A stretch of 45,791 bases of DNA, from the NCBI GenBank assembly GCA_040752815.1, contig JBFMGC010000021.1, positions 1 to 45,791 of the forward strand, given 5' to 3'. Each line of letters opens with the position of its first letter. The first letter of the stretch is position 1. The notes below the pieces were generated by a model. That model searched no databases. It was not told the origin of the DNA and worked only from the letters and a program-made list of their open reading frames with translations. The translations under genes were made by a program, and so were the position numbers. Positions 8,458 to 17,282 of this stretch are shown piece after piece. Source of the stretch: Candidatus Zixiibacteriota bacterium. Its GTDB lineage: Bacteria > Zixibacteria > MSB-5A5 > GN15 > FEB-12.

Positions 8458-8482
8458 TTTCGGGCGATCCTGCCCGACAAGC
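8458..8482 (-). repeat. palindromic intergenic repeat, family D, second copy
   Basis: The reverse complement shares a TGTCGGGCAGGRTCGCCCGA core with 2615-2640. It lies 50 bases past the stop of dedA and could help end its transcript. Confidence 0.6.
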
Positions 8483-8531
8483 AGCAGCGCGAGCGACATA
8501 CTGAACACTTCCCCGGGTTGCTTTTCCAGCT

Positions 8532-9188
8532 TTAGCTGTTGTTCGCCGCCTTGTGTTGTCGCCGGGCGCGGATATACTCGATAACCCCCGGCATTATGGA
8601 CAAAGCGATAATCACGATAATCACCAGGGAGAAGTTGCGCCTTACAAAGGGCAGGTTGCCGAAAAAGTACCCGCCCCAGACGAAAATCAGTGTCCACAAA
8701 ACCGCGCCGACTACATTGTAGGTGAGGAACTTCCGGTACGACATCACCCCGACCCCGGCCAGAAACGGCGCGAAAGTGCGGACAATCGGCACGAACCGGG
8801 CGATCACGATCGTCTTGCCGCCGTACTTTTCAAAGAAGCGGTGCGTCTTTTCCAGATATGCCGGCTTGAGGAAGCGGTACCGCCCCGGTTCGAAAGCCTT
8901 GTCTCCGATCCGCTGGCCGATCCAGTAATTGACCGTATCACCGAGTATAGCCGCGAGTGTGAGCAGCAGGAACACTATCCACGGATTCAGCACGCCCGTC
9001 GCTGCAAACGCTCCGGCGGCGAACAATAGCGAATCGCCGGGGAGAAACGGCGTGACCACCAGGCCGGTCTCGCAAAAGATGATGCAGAACAGGATGGCGT
9101 AGGTCCACGCGCCGTAGGCATCGATAATCTCCTTGAGATGCTTATCCAGGTGGAGGATGAAATCTATTGCGGTTTCGACGAATTCCAC
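8532..9188 (-). CDS. DedA family membrane protein (VTT/SNARE-associated fold)
   Basis: A 218-residue polytopic inner-membrane protein of the DedA family. Family motifs are present: FCETGLVVTPFLPGDSLLF (about 38-57), GDTVNYWIGQRIG (82-94), the amphipathic KYGGKTIVIARFVPIVRTFAPFLAG block (about 117-142) with the conserved arginines, and a terminal pair of hydrophobic helices. Members act in phospholipid or carrier-lipid (undecaprenyl phosphate) translocation and proton-motive-force homeostasis; the specific substrate is unknown here. It starts at GTG 9188, with GGGA seven bases upstream. It is monocistronic, flanked by palindromes on both sides. Confidence 0.93.
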   Translation of the reverse strand: MEFVETAIDFILHLDKHLKEIIDAYGAWTYAILFCIIFCETGLVVTPFLPGDSLLFAAGAFAATGVLNPWIVFLLLTLAAILGDTVNYWIGQRIGDKAFEPGRYRFLKPAYLEKTHRFFEKYGGKTIVIARFVPIVRTFAPFLAGVGVMSYRKFLTYNVVGAVLWTLIFVWGGYFFGNLPFVRRNFSLVIIVIIALSIMPGVIEYIRARRQHKAANNS

Positions 9189-9206
9189 AGTTGCTTCCCA
9201 AGATTG

Positions 9207-9570
9207 GGGTGCCCGAGTGCTGGGTGCCCCAGTGCTTGCACTGGGCTTATTATAAAAAGTACCCCACCCAACGGGTGGGTTTAGTGGGAGAAGATCGGGT
9301 AATCATGATGAGGCGGCAAGGAATTTAGTGGGTGGTCCGCCGAAGGCTTATCCTCGTCTGCCCCCATTCTAGTCAGAAGCACAATCTCAACCCTCCGTCC
9401 GCAGACGGCGGAGCTGGGCACCGGATGTCGAAACCGCAGGGGTTTCGACCTACGATTACTGCTCATGTGCGTACTCCCCTAATCCAATCAGTCCGAGTCA
9501 CCCTTCGACCCCGCATAAAATGCGGGGCAGGCTAGGCTCAGGGTGACATATGTCCGTCGAAACCGCAACT
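9207..9570. repeat. cluster of intergenic palindromes between dedA and the transposase remnant
   Basis: No gene is seen. Elements in order: a CCCAGTGC-TT-GCACTGGG hairpin (9228-9245); a CCCACCC/GGGTGGG palindrome of family C (9264-9279); a piece of the 88-bp composite repeat (9337-9367); CCGTC/GACGG (9397-9410); a family A element (9427-9449, GTCGAAACC/GGTTTCGAC); and a nested palindrome at 9497-9547, in which CCCCGCAT/ATGCGGGG sits inside GTCACCCT/AGGGTGAC. Confidence 0.65.
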
Positions 9571-9682
9571 GGTAGCAACTGGTAGCCCACAGCTTGCTGT
9601 GGGTTATTCGATATGGCAACTGCCCTATTGGTTTATACCACCGATTACTTGCTCCATGGGGCAGACGAGGAGAGGCTGTCCC
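9571..9682 (+). repeat. long direct repeat, left copy (family E)
   Basis: About 110 bp that recur in the same orientation at 10100-10209. The first 35 bases are almost identical (TGGTAGCAAC repeated as TGGTAGCCCA, then a CCCACAGC/GCTGTGGG palindrome), and the rest align with scattered changes. The two copies flank the transposase remnant. Confidence 0.8.
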
Positions 9683-9710
9683 ATAGGTTGATTTGGGACG
9701 GCCTCGTGTG

Positions 9711-10099
9711 CTACGAGTGTGTTGTCCTGACACCAAAGCACCCGGGATCTCGCCAAATCGTCTCCAAGAACGTCTGGATGAGCCTTGTCAACCCCAAATA
9801 AGCTTGTAATAGGCGTCGCCTCGCCCGGCGGACAATCGGACCCCAGCCCGGGAACCGGGCCGCCAACTTCCTGATGTTGTGAGCCAGACAGATCAACTGA
9901 AACTCACCAGCTACTTTCGCCAGAGTCCGCAGATGAAACCGATCAAACCCCAAATTGAACTTTATGTTTCCGAACACCGGCTCCACCAAGTGGTTGCGCC
10001 GCGCATAGCCTTGTTGACCTTCCGCGCTGGACGATTTCTCCCGCATCTGCTGCTCCAGACGGGCCACCCCTGAAATGTACAACTCCCGCGCAACTCCCC
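9711..10099 (-). pseudogene. C-terminal remnant of an IS1182-like transposase
   Basis: About 125 open codons encode the end of a DDE transposase. The segment with ARRNHLVEPVFGNIKFN, GFDRFHLR and GEFQLICLAHNIRKL corresponds to the C-terminal catalytic Glu region of IS1182/IS5-like transposases (Y.RR..VE..FG..K pattern). The N-terminal two thirds, including the first catalytic Asp residues, are missing; the reading frame upstream runs into the direct repeat at 10100. No terminal inverted repeats of the element are evident. This is a decayed insertion, not a working gene. Confidence 0.8.
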
Positions 10100-10209
10100 T
10101 GGTAGCAACTGGTAGCCCACAGCTTGCTGTGGGTCGTTCGACTTGGCAACTGTCAACATAGTTCATGCCACCGATCACTGACTACAAGGGGCACACGAGG
10201 ACGTGTGCC
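10100..10209 (+). repeat. long direct repeat, right copy (family E)
   Basis: The second copy of the repeat at 9571-9682. Its end forms a perfect GGCACACG-AGGA-CGTGTGCC hairpin (10190-10209), eight bases past the stop of fba, which may serve as an fba transcription barrier although no T-run follows. Confidence 0.8.
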
Positions 10210-10217
10210 GCCCACAA

Positions 10218-11249
10218 TCACTTCCCAAACAACGTCTTCCCGTCAGACTTCAGGTCCTTGCAGGCCTGGGTCACACGCGCGGCCATGTCCTTCTCGGCCA
10301 GTTTCAGATACGAGCGCGGATCGAACTTCTTCTTGTCCGCCATCTTCTCTTCGGAGTGGACCAGGTCCTTCTGATTCTCCACCATGTGCTTCAGAATCGG
10401 CTGCGTGAAATGATACTGCGTGTCGGTGTCGACATTCATCTTGATCACGCCGTACTCCAGAGTCTCATGAATATCGGATAGCTCGGAACCGGAACCGCCG
10501 TGGAAAACGAGATCGAACATCGCCTTGGCACCGAACTTCTTCTTGAGCGCCTCCTGGCCGTCGCGGAGGATTTTCGGCTTGAGCACCACATTGCCCGGCT
10601 TGTAGATGCCGTGCACGTTGCCGAATGTCGCCGCCACCATGTACCTGCCACCGATCGGATTGAGCGCCTCGTACACTTTGACCATATCCTCAGGCGTGGT
10701 GTAGAGCTTCTCCTTGCCGACACCGGTGCGGTCCAGACCGTCTTCCTCGCCGCCGACCACGCCGATCTCGACCTCGAGAATGATCTCCTGCTCCTTGCAC
10801 GCTTTGAGCAGTTCGATCGCCATCTTCATGTTTTCGCCGATCGACAGCTCGGAACCGTCGAACATGTGCGACTGAAACAGGTTGTTCTGCCCGGCGGCGC
10901 GCAGTGCGGCGGTGGCCTCGATCAGCGGCTTGACAAACCCGTCCCACTTTTTCGGCACGCAATGATCCGTGTGCAGCGCGACATAGACATTGTAGTGCTC
11001 GGCCATACGGTGCACGTGCTCGGCGATTGTCATGGCGCCATCGGCCATGTTCTTGACATTGAGCCCCGACGCAAACTCGCCGCCGCCGGTCGACACCTGA
11101 ATGATGCCATCGGAGCCGCAGTCGGCGAAACCCTTTAGCGCGGCATTGGCGGTTTCGGTCGAGGTTACGTTGATCGCCGGGTAGGCGTAGTGTTTTTCCC
11201 GGGCAACATCGAGCATCCTGCGATATATCTCTGGCGTGGCTACCGGCAT
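10218..11249 (-). CDS. fbaA: class II fructose-bisphosphate aldolase
   Basis: A 343-residue zinc-dependent aldolase that cleaves fructose 1,6-bisphosphate to dihydroxyacetone phosphate and glyceraldehyde 3-phosphate in glycolysis, and works in reverse in gluconeogenesis. The catalytic Asp and zinc-binding His are in LHTDH (Asp95, His96). Further zinc ligands lie in GNVHG and in FHGGSGS, and the NVDTDTQ phosphate-binding block is present. The long form resembles the class IIA (E. coli FbaA) type. The start at ATG 11249 has GGAG nine bases upstream. It follows acnA by 46 bases on the same strand and probably shares its transcript. Confidence 0.95.
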   Translation of the reverse strand: MPVATPEIYRRMLDVAREKHYAYPAINVTSTETANAALKGFADCGSDGIIQVSTGGGEFASGLNVKNMADGAMTIAEHVHRMAEHYNVYVALHTDHCVPKKWDGFVKPLIEATAALRAAGQNNLFQSHMFDGSELSIGENMKMAIELLKACKEQEIILEVEIGVVGGEEDGLDRTGVGKEKLYTTPEDMVKVYEALNPIGGRYMVAATFGNVHGIYKPGNVVLKPKILRDGQEALKKKFGAKAMFDLVFHGGSGSELSDIHETLEYGVIKMNVDTDTQYHFTQPILKHMVENQKDLVHSEEKMADKKKFDPRSYLKLAEKDMAARVTQACKDLKSDGKTLFGK

Positions 11250-11295
11250 AGTTCGATCTCCATCTCTATGCAAAAGTCTCTTATTGTTTGCATCC

Positions 11296-13971
11296 TCAGG
11301 CTTTGGCCAACTGGCGGAGCACCATCGAGAGGATTCCGCCGTGGCGATAATAGTCTATCTCGATTTTCGTATCCAGGCGGGCCTTCATCTTGAATTTCTT
11401 CTCGCCCTCTTTGTTGAGCGCCTTCACTGATACGATCTGTCCCGGCTTCATGTCTTTCGAGAGGCCATCAATCGTGAAAAGCTCATCGCCCTTCAGGCCG
11501 AGCGACTCTCGCGTCTCGCCGTCGACAAACTCCAGCGGCAGCACCCCCATACCGACCAGATTCGAGCGATGTATCCGCTCGTAGCTTTGCGCCATGACCG
11601 CCCTGACCCCGAGCAGCATTGTGCCCTTGGCGGCCCAGTCGCGCGACGAACCCATGCCGTAGTCTCTACCGGCGATAATCACGAGCGGGGTGTCTTTCTC
11701 GGCGTAGCGCATGGCGGCATCGTAGATCGACATCGTCTCGCCGGTCGGGAAGAACTTCGTGACTCCGCCCTCGGAGCCGGGGACGAGCTGGTTGCGAAGC
11801 CGGATATTGGCGAACGTGCCGCGTGTCATCACGCGGTCGTTGCCCCGGCGCGAACCGTACGAGTTGAAATCCGCAAACTGCACGCCGTGCTCAAGCAGAT
11901 ACCGACCCGCGGGAGAGTCGGCCTTGATCGAACCGGCGGGCGAAATATGATCGGTGGTGACCGAATCGCCGAGCATTGCCAGGCAGACAGCATCGTGAAT
12001 CGGCCGGACATCGCCCGGTTCTTTCTTCATGCCGACAAAGAACGGCGGGAGCTGGATATAAGTCGATTTTTCGTCCCAGGCGTAGATTTCGCCTTTGGGC
12101 GATTTGATCGCGTTCCAGACCTCGTTGCAGTCGAACACCGAGGCGTACTGTTTCGCAAACAGGTCACTGGTGACATGCCTGCCGACAATGTCGAGCACTT
12201 CTCTTTCTGATGGCCAGATTTCGCGAAGGTAAACCGGTTTGCCTTGGGAGTCCTGGCCGAGCGGTTCGGAAGTCAGATCGATATCGACTGTTCCGGCCAG
12301 CGCAAACGCCACCACCAGCGGCGGCGATGCCAGGTAATTCGCTTTGGTATTCTGATGCACACGCCCTTCGAAGTTGCGATTGCCTGACAGGACAGCCGCC
12401 ACTACGAGATTCCCCTGGTTGATCGCCTGCAGCACTTCGTCGGGCAGCGGGCCGGAGTTGCCGATACAGGTGGTGCAGCCGTAGCCGACATTGTGGAAGC
12501 CGAGCTTCTTGAGCGGCTCGATTAAGCCGGACTTTTCGAGGTAAGCGGTAACAACACGCGAGCCGGGCGCCAGCGAAGTTTTGACATACGGCTTCGATTT
12601 GAGGCCGCGCTCGACCGCTTTCTTCGCCAGCAGCCCCGCCCCCATCAGCACAAACGGATCCGACGTGTTCGTGCACGACGTTATCGCGGCAATTACGACT
12701 GCACCGTGGCCTATCTCCGCTTTGTAGCCGTCGCTGATAAACGCCTTGCGATCCAGATCGCCCGCCGAAAGCTCGTAGCCGCGCTCTTTGATTGGCCGGG
12801 TCAGGCCGGCATCGAAGTCAGCTTTCAGATTCGCCAGGGAGACACGGTCCTGCGGCCGTTTAGGACCTGCCAGCGAGGGCTGCACCGTAGAGAGGTCAAG
12901 CTCTACTACCGATGCGAACTTAGGCACTTTCGAATCTCTTGTGCGGAACAGCCCCTGTTCTTTGCAGTAGCGTTCGACCAAATCGACCTCGTTCGGAGTG
13001 CGGCCGGTCATGCGCAGGTATTCGAGTGTGCCCTGATCCACCGGGAAGAACCCCATGGTCGCGCCGTATTCAGGCGCCATGTTGCCGATCATCGCCTTGG
13101 TGGGCAGTGACAGTTCGTCCATCGCAGGATCGAAGAACTCAACAAACTTCCCGACCACGCCATGCTTGCGGAGCATCTGCGTCACGGTTAGTACCACGTC
13201 AGTGCCGGTGACACCCTCGGAAAGCTGGCCGGTCATCTTGAACCCGACCACTTCAGGCATCAGCATATACAGCGGCTGGCCCAGCATGCAGGCCTCGGCC
13301 TCGATCCCGCCCACGCCCCAGCCGAGCACGCCGAGACCGTTGATCATGACCGTGTGGCTGTCGGTGCCGACCAACGTGTCCGGATAGGCGGTGCCGTTGC
13401 TGGTCCAAACCACTTTGGCCAGATACTCGAGATTGACCTGGTGACAGATTCCAGTAGCGGGAGGCACAACGCGGAAATTGTTGAACGCGCGCTGTCCCCA
13501 ATGAAGGAACTCGTATCGCTCGCGGTTGCGCTCGAACTCTTTTTCCATGTTTATCTGGAGCGAATCATCCGTCGCAAAAGAATCGACTTGAACCGAGTGG
13601 TCGATTACCAGGTCGACCGGTACGAGCGGATTGATCTTCTTTGGATCGCCCCCCATGGTTTTCATAGCCGTACGAAGGGCAGCCAGGTCGACCACTGCCG
13701 GCACACCGGTGAAATCCTGCAGGAGTACACGGGCCGGCTTGAACGGGATAGTGATCTCGCCAACTTTGGCAGGGTTGTAGTGGGCCGCCGCGATAACATC
13801 GTCTTCGGTAATAAGACGGCCGTCGACATTTCGCAAAAGCGTCTCGAGCAGAATCCGGATTGAGTAAGGCAGTTCGTCGATCTGGCCGTGCCGGGACAAG
13901 CTGTCCAAGCGGTAAATCATGAACTTGCCGGCTTTGGCGTTGAGAGTCGATTTCGCGTCGAAGGGATCCAT
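11296..13971 (-). CDS. acnA: aconitate hydratase A
   Basis: An 891-residue aconitase of the AcnA/IRP1 class, which interconverts citrate and isocitrate in the TCA cycle. All domains are present. The 4Fe-4S ligands are in the SCTNTSDP block and the two cysteines of [10 protein letters not shown]. Other family blocks are [37 protein letters not shown], and the C-terminal swivel domain [16 protein letters not shown] with its substrate-binding Arg and Ser residues. The ATG at 13971 has GGAG seven bases upstream, and a good promoter lies at 14021-14049. It leads an acnA-fba pair, which links TCA and glycolytic enzymes in one transcript. Confidence 0.97.
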   Translation of the reverse strand: MDPFDAKSTLNAKAGKFMIYRLDSLSRHGQIDELPYSIRILLETLLRNVDGRLITEDDVIAAAHYNPAKVGEITIPFKPARVLLQDFTGVPAVVDLAALRTAMKTMGGDPKKINPLVPVDLVIDHSVQVDSFATDDSLQINMEKEFERNRERYEFLHWGQRAFNNFRVVPPATGICHQVNLEYLAKVVWTSNGTAYPDTLVGTDSHTVMINGLGVLGWGVGGIEAEACMLGQPLYMLMPEVVGFKMTGQLSEGVTGTDVVLTVTQMLRKHGVVGKFVEFFDPAMDELSLPTKAMIGNMAPEYGATMGFFPVDQGTLEYLRMTGRTPNEVDLVERYCKEQGLFRTRDSKVPKFASVVELDLSTVQPSLAGPKRPQDRVSLANLKADFDAGLTRPIKERGYELSAGDLDRKAFISDGYKAEIGHGAVVIAAITSCTNTSDPFVLMGAGLLAKKAVERGLKSKPYVKTSLAPGSRVVTAYLEKSGLIEPLKKLGFHNVGYGCTTCIGNSGPLPDEVLQAINQGNLVVAAVLSGNRNFEGRVHQNTKANYLASPPLVVAFALAGTVDIDLTSEPLGQDSQGKPVYLREIWPSEREVLDIVGRHVTSDLFAKQYASVFDCNEVWNAIKSPKGEIYAWDEKSTYIQLPPFFVGMKKEPGDVRPIHDAVCLAMLGDSVTTDHISPAGSIKADSPAGRYLLEHGVQFADFNSYGSRRGNDRVMTRGTFANIRLRNQLVPGSEGGVTKFFPTGETMSIYDAAMRYAEKDTPLVIIAGRDYGMGSSRDWAAKGTMLLGVRAVMAQSYERIHRSNLVGMGVLPLEFVDGETRESLGLKGDELFTIDGLSKDMKPGQIVSVKALNKEGEKKFKMKARLDTKIEIDYYRHGGILSMVLRQLAKA

Positions 13972-14020
13972 CTTAGTTCTCCTGCAATGTTGGCTTTTCT
14001 TGAATCATAGGCAGTCCATA

Positions 14021-14049
14021 AGTATAGAACCGCCGTCAGGGGAATTCAA
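14021..14049 (-). promoter_or_regulatory. sigma70-type promoter for acnA-fba
   Basis: TTGAAT, a 17-base spacer and TATACT on the minus strand. The predicted start leaves a leader of about 43 bases before the acnA ATG. Confidence 0.6.
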
Positions 14050-14109
14050 GAGTCGGTCCGCGATTTCTCCCTGACTGGTGCTTGACTCCGGCCACGGACT
14101 GTCGTTCAT

Positions 14110-15009
14110 ATGGTCATGTTTATCAAGCGGTTATCGGCCGACCGTGTGGCGATCGGCGCGCCGGCCAAAATCAACCTCGATCTCCGGGTGCTGGGAAGGC
14201 GGACGGACGGATATCACGATATCGATTCTCTTTTTCAGGCGGTTTCCCTGTTCGATCGACTCAAATTCCGGCGACTGGACGAGTCAGCAGACATCCGGAT
14301 TTCGCTGGCCAGGCAATCGAACCTGGCCACCGACGAATCCAACCTTGTCGCCCGTGCTTTTCGCCTGATGCAAAGCCGTTTCCGCCTAAGCGGCGGGCTT
14401 GAAGTCGAACTAGAGAAGAACATCCCAGTTGCGGCCGGACTCGGGGGAGGATCGTCGGACGGCGCCGCGGCCATTCTGGCCTGCAAGGCGCTGTTTGGTT
14501 TGCCCTTAGGCACGGCAGAAATGGCCGCACTGGGAGCGGAAATCGGCTCCGATCTGCCGTTTTTCTTCTCCTCAGGTCAGGCCCATGTCACGGGGCGGGG
14601 GGAAATAGTGGAAGATATCGAGCTCCCCCTCGATTATTGGCTGGTGCTGGTTACTTTGCCGATGGCCGTTTCCACCGCCCGGGCGTATGCGGACCTGAGA
14701 TTGCCCTTGACAAGGGATGTCCGGCCCCGTAGTTTTCGGGGCTGGAAAGTGCCCAGGGACATCGTTAAGTGGTTGTCGGACACCGGTAATGACTTCGAGC
14801 CCGTTCAATTACGAGCTTTCCCGCACCTGCAACAGGTAAAAAACGGCCTGGCGGACTCTGGAGCCTTACTCACCCGTATGAGCGGCTCCGGGCCCACGGT
14901 CTTTGGAATATATGGCAACGCGCCTGACATGGAAGGCGACAGGGTACTGGGCAGGAGTGACTGGACAGTTTCCGTGGCGAGACCTATCCGGTTGCCTGCG
15001 CGACTTTAG
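14110..15009 (+). CDS. ispE: 4-diphosphocytidyl-2-C-methyl-D-erythritol kinase
   Basis: A 299-residue GHMP kinase that phosphorylates CDP-methylerythritol in the non-mevalonate (MEP) isoprenoid pathway. The family blocks are present: APAKINLDLRVLGRRTDGYHDI (about 17-38), the ATP-binding loop PVAAGLGGGSSDGAAA (about 106-121), IGSDLPFFF (146-154) and the C-terminal MSGSGPTVFGIY motif. There is no obvious Shine-Dalgarno before ATG 14110; ATG 14116 is an equal candidate. It heads the plus-strand ispE-spoVG-tRNA-Gln-prs-rplY group. Confidence 0.95.
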   Translation: MVMFIKRLSADRVAIGAPAKINLDLRVLGRRTDGYHDIDSLFQAVSLFDRLKFRRLDESADIRISLARQSNLATDESNLVARAFRLMQSRFRLSGGLEVELEKNIPVAAGLGGGSSDGAAAILACKALFGLPLGTAEMAALGAEIGSDLPFFFSSGQAHVTGRGEIVEDIELPLDYWLVLVTLPMAVSTARAYADLRLPLTRDVRPRSFRGWKVPRDIVKWLSDTGNDFEPVQLRAFPHLQQVKNGLADSGALLTRMSGSGPTVFGIYGNAPDMEGDRVLGRSDWTVSVARPIRLPARL

Positions 15010-15026
15010 ACCACGGGGGCAACAGC

Positions 15027-15296
15027 GTGGAGATCACTGAGATTCGAGTAACCCTCCGCGACGAGGAAAAGCTCAGAGGTTTCGCCAACGTTACCTTCGA
15101 CAATGCGTTCGTGATACGGGGCATGAAGATCATTCAAGGTAACAACGGGTACTTCGTATCGATGCCGAGCAGGAAGCGTCCCGACGGTACCCACCAGGAC
15201 ATCGCGCACCCGGTCAACCGGGACATGCGCAATGCGATTGAAAAGGCGGTGCTGGAAGCTTACGAAAAGGAACTCCGGCAACAGAGCCCGGAGTAG
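15027..15296 (+). CDS. spoVG: SpoVG family protein
   Basis: An 89-residue SpoVG protein, a small site-specific DNA- or RNA-binding regulator first described in Bacillus sporulation and septation but found in many non-sporulating bacteria. It contains the family blocks MEITEIRV, AFVIRGMKII, GYFVSMPSRK and DIAHPVNRDMR. The start is GTG 15027, 17 bases after the ispE stop. The ispE-spoVG-prs-ctc order matches the classic Firmicutes arrangement apart from the missing glmU, so it is probably an ancient conserved cluster. Confidence 0.94.
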   Translation: MEITEIRVTLRDEEKLRGFANVTFDNAFVIRGMKIIQGNNGYFVSMPSRKRPDGTHQDIAHPVNRDMRNAIEKAVLEAYEKELRQQSPE

Positions 15297-15322
15297 TTCC
15301 GGCCATGGCGGACCAGGTATAC

Positions 15323-15397
15323 TGGGGCGTCGTCAAGCGGTAAGACACCAGCCTTTGGAGCTGGCAATCCCAGGTTCGAATCCTGGCGCCCCAGCCA
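15323..15397 (+). tRNA. tRNA-Gln (anticodon TTG)
   Basis: A 75-nt tRNA with acceptor TGGGGCG/CGCCCCA, anticodon stem CCAGC/GCTGG around the loop CTTTGGA (anticodon TTG), T-loop GGTTCGAATCC, discriminator G and encoded CCA. It reads CAA. It lies between spoVG and prs, in the same direction, and may be processed from their transcript. Confidence 0.96.
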
Positions 15398-15485
15398 GAA
15401 TATGTGTGTATCGAACAGGCCTGCTTTGCGACCGACCAGAGCGGTCGTGAAACAGGTTTTGTTTCGGATAGCGTAGGTTGCAGAA

Positions 15486-16445
15486 ATGATCGTTAGAAAT
15501 GACATCAAAATCGTCACCGGCACATCAAATCCGGGCCTGGCCGAGAAGATCGCCGCATACCTGGGTTTGGGACTGGCCGACTGCTCGGTTACCCGTTTCA
15601 GCGACGGTGAGATTTTTGTTCAGATCAACGAGAACATCCGCGGCGCCGATCTTTTCATCGTTCAGTCCACCAATCCGCCGGCCGAGAATCTGATGGAGCT
15701 CCTGATGCTGATCGAGGCCTCGCGAAGGGCCTCGGCGATGCGAATCACGGCGGTAATCCCGTACTATGGTTACGCCCGCCAGGAGCGCAAAGATCGCCCG
15801 CGCGTGCCGATTACCGCCAAGCTGGTAGCCAACCTGATTACAACCGCGGGGGCCGACCGCATCCTGACTTTCGATCTGCATGCCAGTCAGATTCAGGGTT
15901 TCTTCGATCTGCCGCACGACCACCTGTATTCGTCCAAGCTGTTCATCCCCTATTTCGCGGACATGCATCTGACGAACCTGGTGGTGGTGTCACCCGATGT
16001 CGGCTCACTCAAGATGGCTCGCAGCACTGCCGAACAGATGCAGGCGGATTTAGCGATCGTAGATAAACGTCGTCCCAGCCCGAATCAATCAAAGGTGATG
16101 AACCTGATCGGCGAGGTCGCCGGTAAGAATGTCCTCATCCGCGACGACATGGTCGACACGGGCGGCTCGATCTGCCAGGCGGCCGACTACCTCAAAGAGC
16201 GGGGCGCACAAGAGATCTACAGCGCCTGCACGCATGGCGTACTTTCCGGCAATGCGATTGAACGGATTGAAAAATCGCCGGTTCAAAAAATGGTGATAAC
16301 GGATTCAATCGATCAGAGCAAGAAACCGCTTACTGACAAGTTCGAGATAATCTCGTGTGCGCCGCTGATCGGCGAGACGATTAAGAGAATTGCCGAAGAG
16401 GAATCGGTATCGGTTCTGTTCGACGAGCCGGCCCAACCCCTGTAA
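15486..16445 (+). CDS. prs: ribose-phosphate pyrophosphokinase
   Basis: A 319-residue PRPP synthetase, which makes phosphoribosyl pyrophosphate from ribose 5-phosphate and ATP for nucleotide, His and Trp synthesis. Motifs include FSDGEIFVQINENIRG, the YYGYARQERKDRPR catalytic and ATP-binding block (about 95-108), FDLHASQIQGFFDLP, and the PRPP loop DDMVDTGGSI (about 219-228). The length is standard for class I enzymes. It is followed 36 bases on by rplY in the classic prs-ctc pairing. Confidence 0.97.
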   Translation: MIVRNDIKIVTGTSNPGLAEKIAAYLGLGLADCSVTRFSDGEIFVQINENIRGADLFIVQSTNPPAENLMELLMLIEASRRASAMRITAVIPYYGYARQERKDRPRVPITAKLVANLITTAGADRILTFDLHASQIQGFFDLPHDHLYSSKLFIPYFADMHLTNLVVVSPDVGSLKMARSTAEQMQADLAIVDKRRPSPNQSKVMNLIGEVAGKNVLIRDDMVDTGGSICQAADYLKERGAQEIYSACTHGVLSGNAIERIEKSPVQKMVITDSIDQSKKPLTDKFEIISCAPLIGETIKRIAEEESVSVLFDEPAQPL

Positions 16446-16480
16446 GACAACAAGAACGTGTTTTTGGAGATGACGAGAAA

Positions 16481-17221
16481 ATGAGAGAGATTCCTGTAAG
16501 CCTCCAGCGACGCTCCGGAGTCGGTAAAGGTGTCGCGCGGCAGGCCAGAATGGCGGGCAAGATTCCCGGCGTGGTCTACGGCCCGGAGACTGATCCGATG
16601 CCGGTGGTGGTCGAGGAGCGGGCCTTTCGCGCCGCGATGCGCCATGCCACCAAGAGTTCGATTCTGAATCTGAACCTCGATGGTCGTGAGACCAAGGCGG
16701 TGGTGCGTGAACTGCAGCGGGATCCGGTCACCAACCGGGTGCTACATGTCGATTTCCACGCCATTTCGATGAACAAGCCGATTCACGTGGCCATCCCGAT
16801 ACATTTCGTGGGCACACCGGTAGGAGTCAAGGTCGACGGCGGCATCATGCAGACGACAATGCGTGAGATCGAAATCTCCTGCCTGCCGACTGCAATCCCC
16901 GAGCACTTGCAGATTGACGTGTCGGAACTGCATATCGGCGATTCGGTCCACGTGAAGAATATCCAAGTGCCGGGCGCGACGATTCTGTCTGACCAGCAGC
17001 GCACCATCGTGGTAATATCCGCGCCGACGATTATCAAGGCTGAAGAGGTCGCGGCTGAGGCTGTCGCTGCCGAGGGCGAAGCTGCCGAGGGTGCTCCTAC
17101 CGAGGGCGCCGAGGCCGCTCCGGCCGAAGGCGAGGCCGCGAAGAAAGAGGAAGGCAAAGGCGCCAAAAGCGAGACCAAACCCGCCAAGGGCGAAGCGAAA
17201 CCGGAGAAAGAAAAGAAGTAG
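16481..17221 (+). CDS. rplY: 50S ribosomal protein L25 / general stress protein Ctc
   Basis: A 246-residue L25 of the long CTC type, which binds 5S rRNA. The N-terminal L25 domain (about 1-90) includes SGVGKGVARQARMAGKIPGVVYG and VVRELQRDPVTNRVLHVDFH. The beta-rich C-terminal TL5 domain (about 95-185) includes IPEHLQIDVSELHIGDSVHV. After it comes a 60-residue low-complexity tail of Ala, Glu, Gly, then Lys, which is probably disordered. ATG 16481 lies 35 bases after prs with a GGAG-containing stretch upstream. It ends the operon; no pth gene follows, unlike the usual prs-ctc-pth order. Confidence 0.95.
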   Translation: MREIPVSLQRRSGVGKGVARQARMAGKIPGVVYGPETDPMPVVVEERAFRAAMRHATKSSILNLNLDGRETKAVVRELQRDPVTNRVLHVDFHAISMNKPIHVAIPIHFVGTPVGVKVDGGIMQTTMREIEISCLPTAIPEHLQIDVSELHIGDSVHVKNIQVPGATILSDQQRTIVVISAPTIIKAEEVAAEAVAAEGEAAEGAPTEGAEAAPAEGEAAKKEEGKGAKSETKPAKGEAKPEKEKK

Positions 17222-17250
17222 CGCTTCGTCTCAATTCGAAGTGCACAGCG

Positions 17251-17282
17251 AGGCCGTCCCGGTGGGACGGTCTCTTTTTTTT
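17251..17282 (+). terminator. rho-independent terminator after rplY
   Basis: A GGCCGTCCC/GGGACGGTC stem with a three-base loop, followed by TC and a run of eight T. It ends the ispE-to-rplY operon 30 bases after the rplY stop. Confidence 0.92.

Larger units (their letters stand above)
7994..8531. repeat. 538-bp intergenic region packed with palindromes
   Basis: No gene is supported here. Inverted repeats include GGTATTC/GAATACC (8038-8067) and CTGAG/CTCAG (8217-8232). A short motif (CCGTGCGCGGC) occurs twice, near 8198 and 8313. The second occurrence begins an 88-bp composite repeat (8313-8400), and a family D palindrome follows at 8458-8482. The region separates the starts of the lemA operon from the end of dedA. 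Confidence 0.6.

Noticed and set aside
9249-9254. TATAAT box upstream of dedA
   Set aside because: No -35 element lies at a workable distance; the box sits beside palindromes and is probably fortuitous.
9711-10178. Reading the transposase remnant as a full small gene
   Set aside because: Its first 30 codons translate the direct repeat, and two thirds of a transposase are missing.
14082-14110. TTGACT upstream of ispE as a promoter for a leaderless start
   Set aside because: The best -10 candidates match only two or three positions, so the promoter is not supported.
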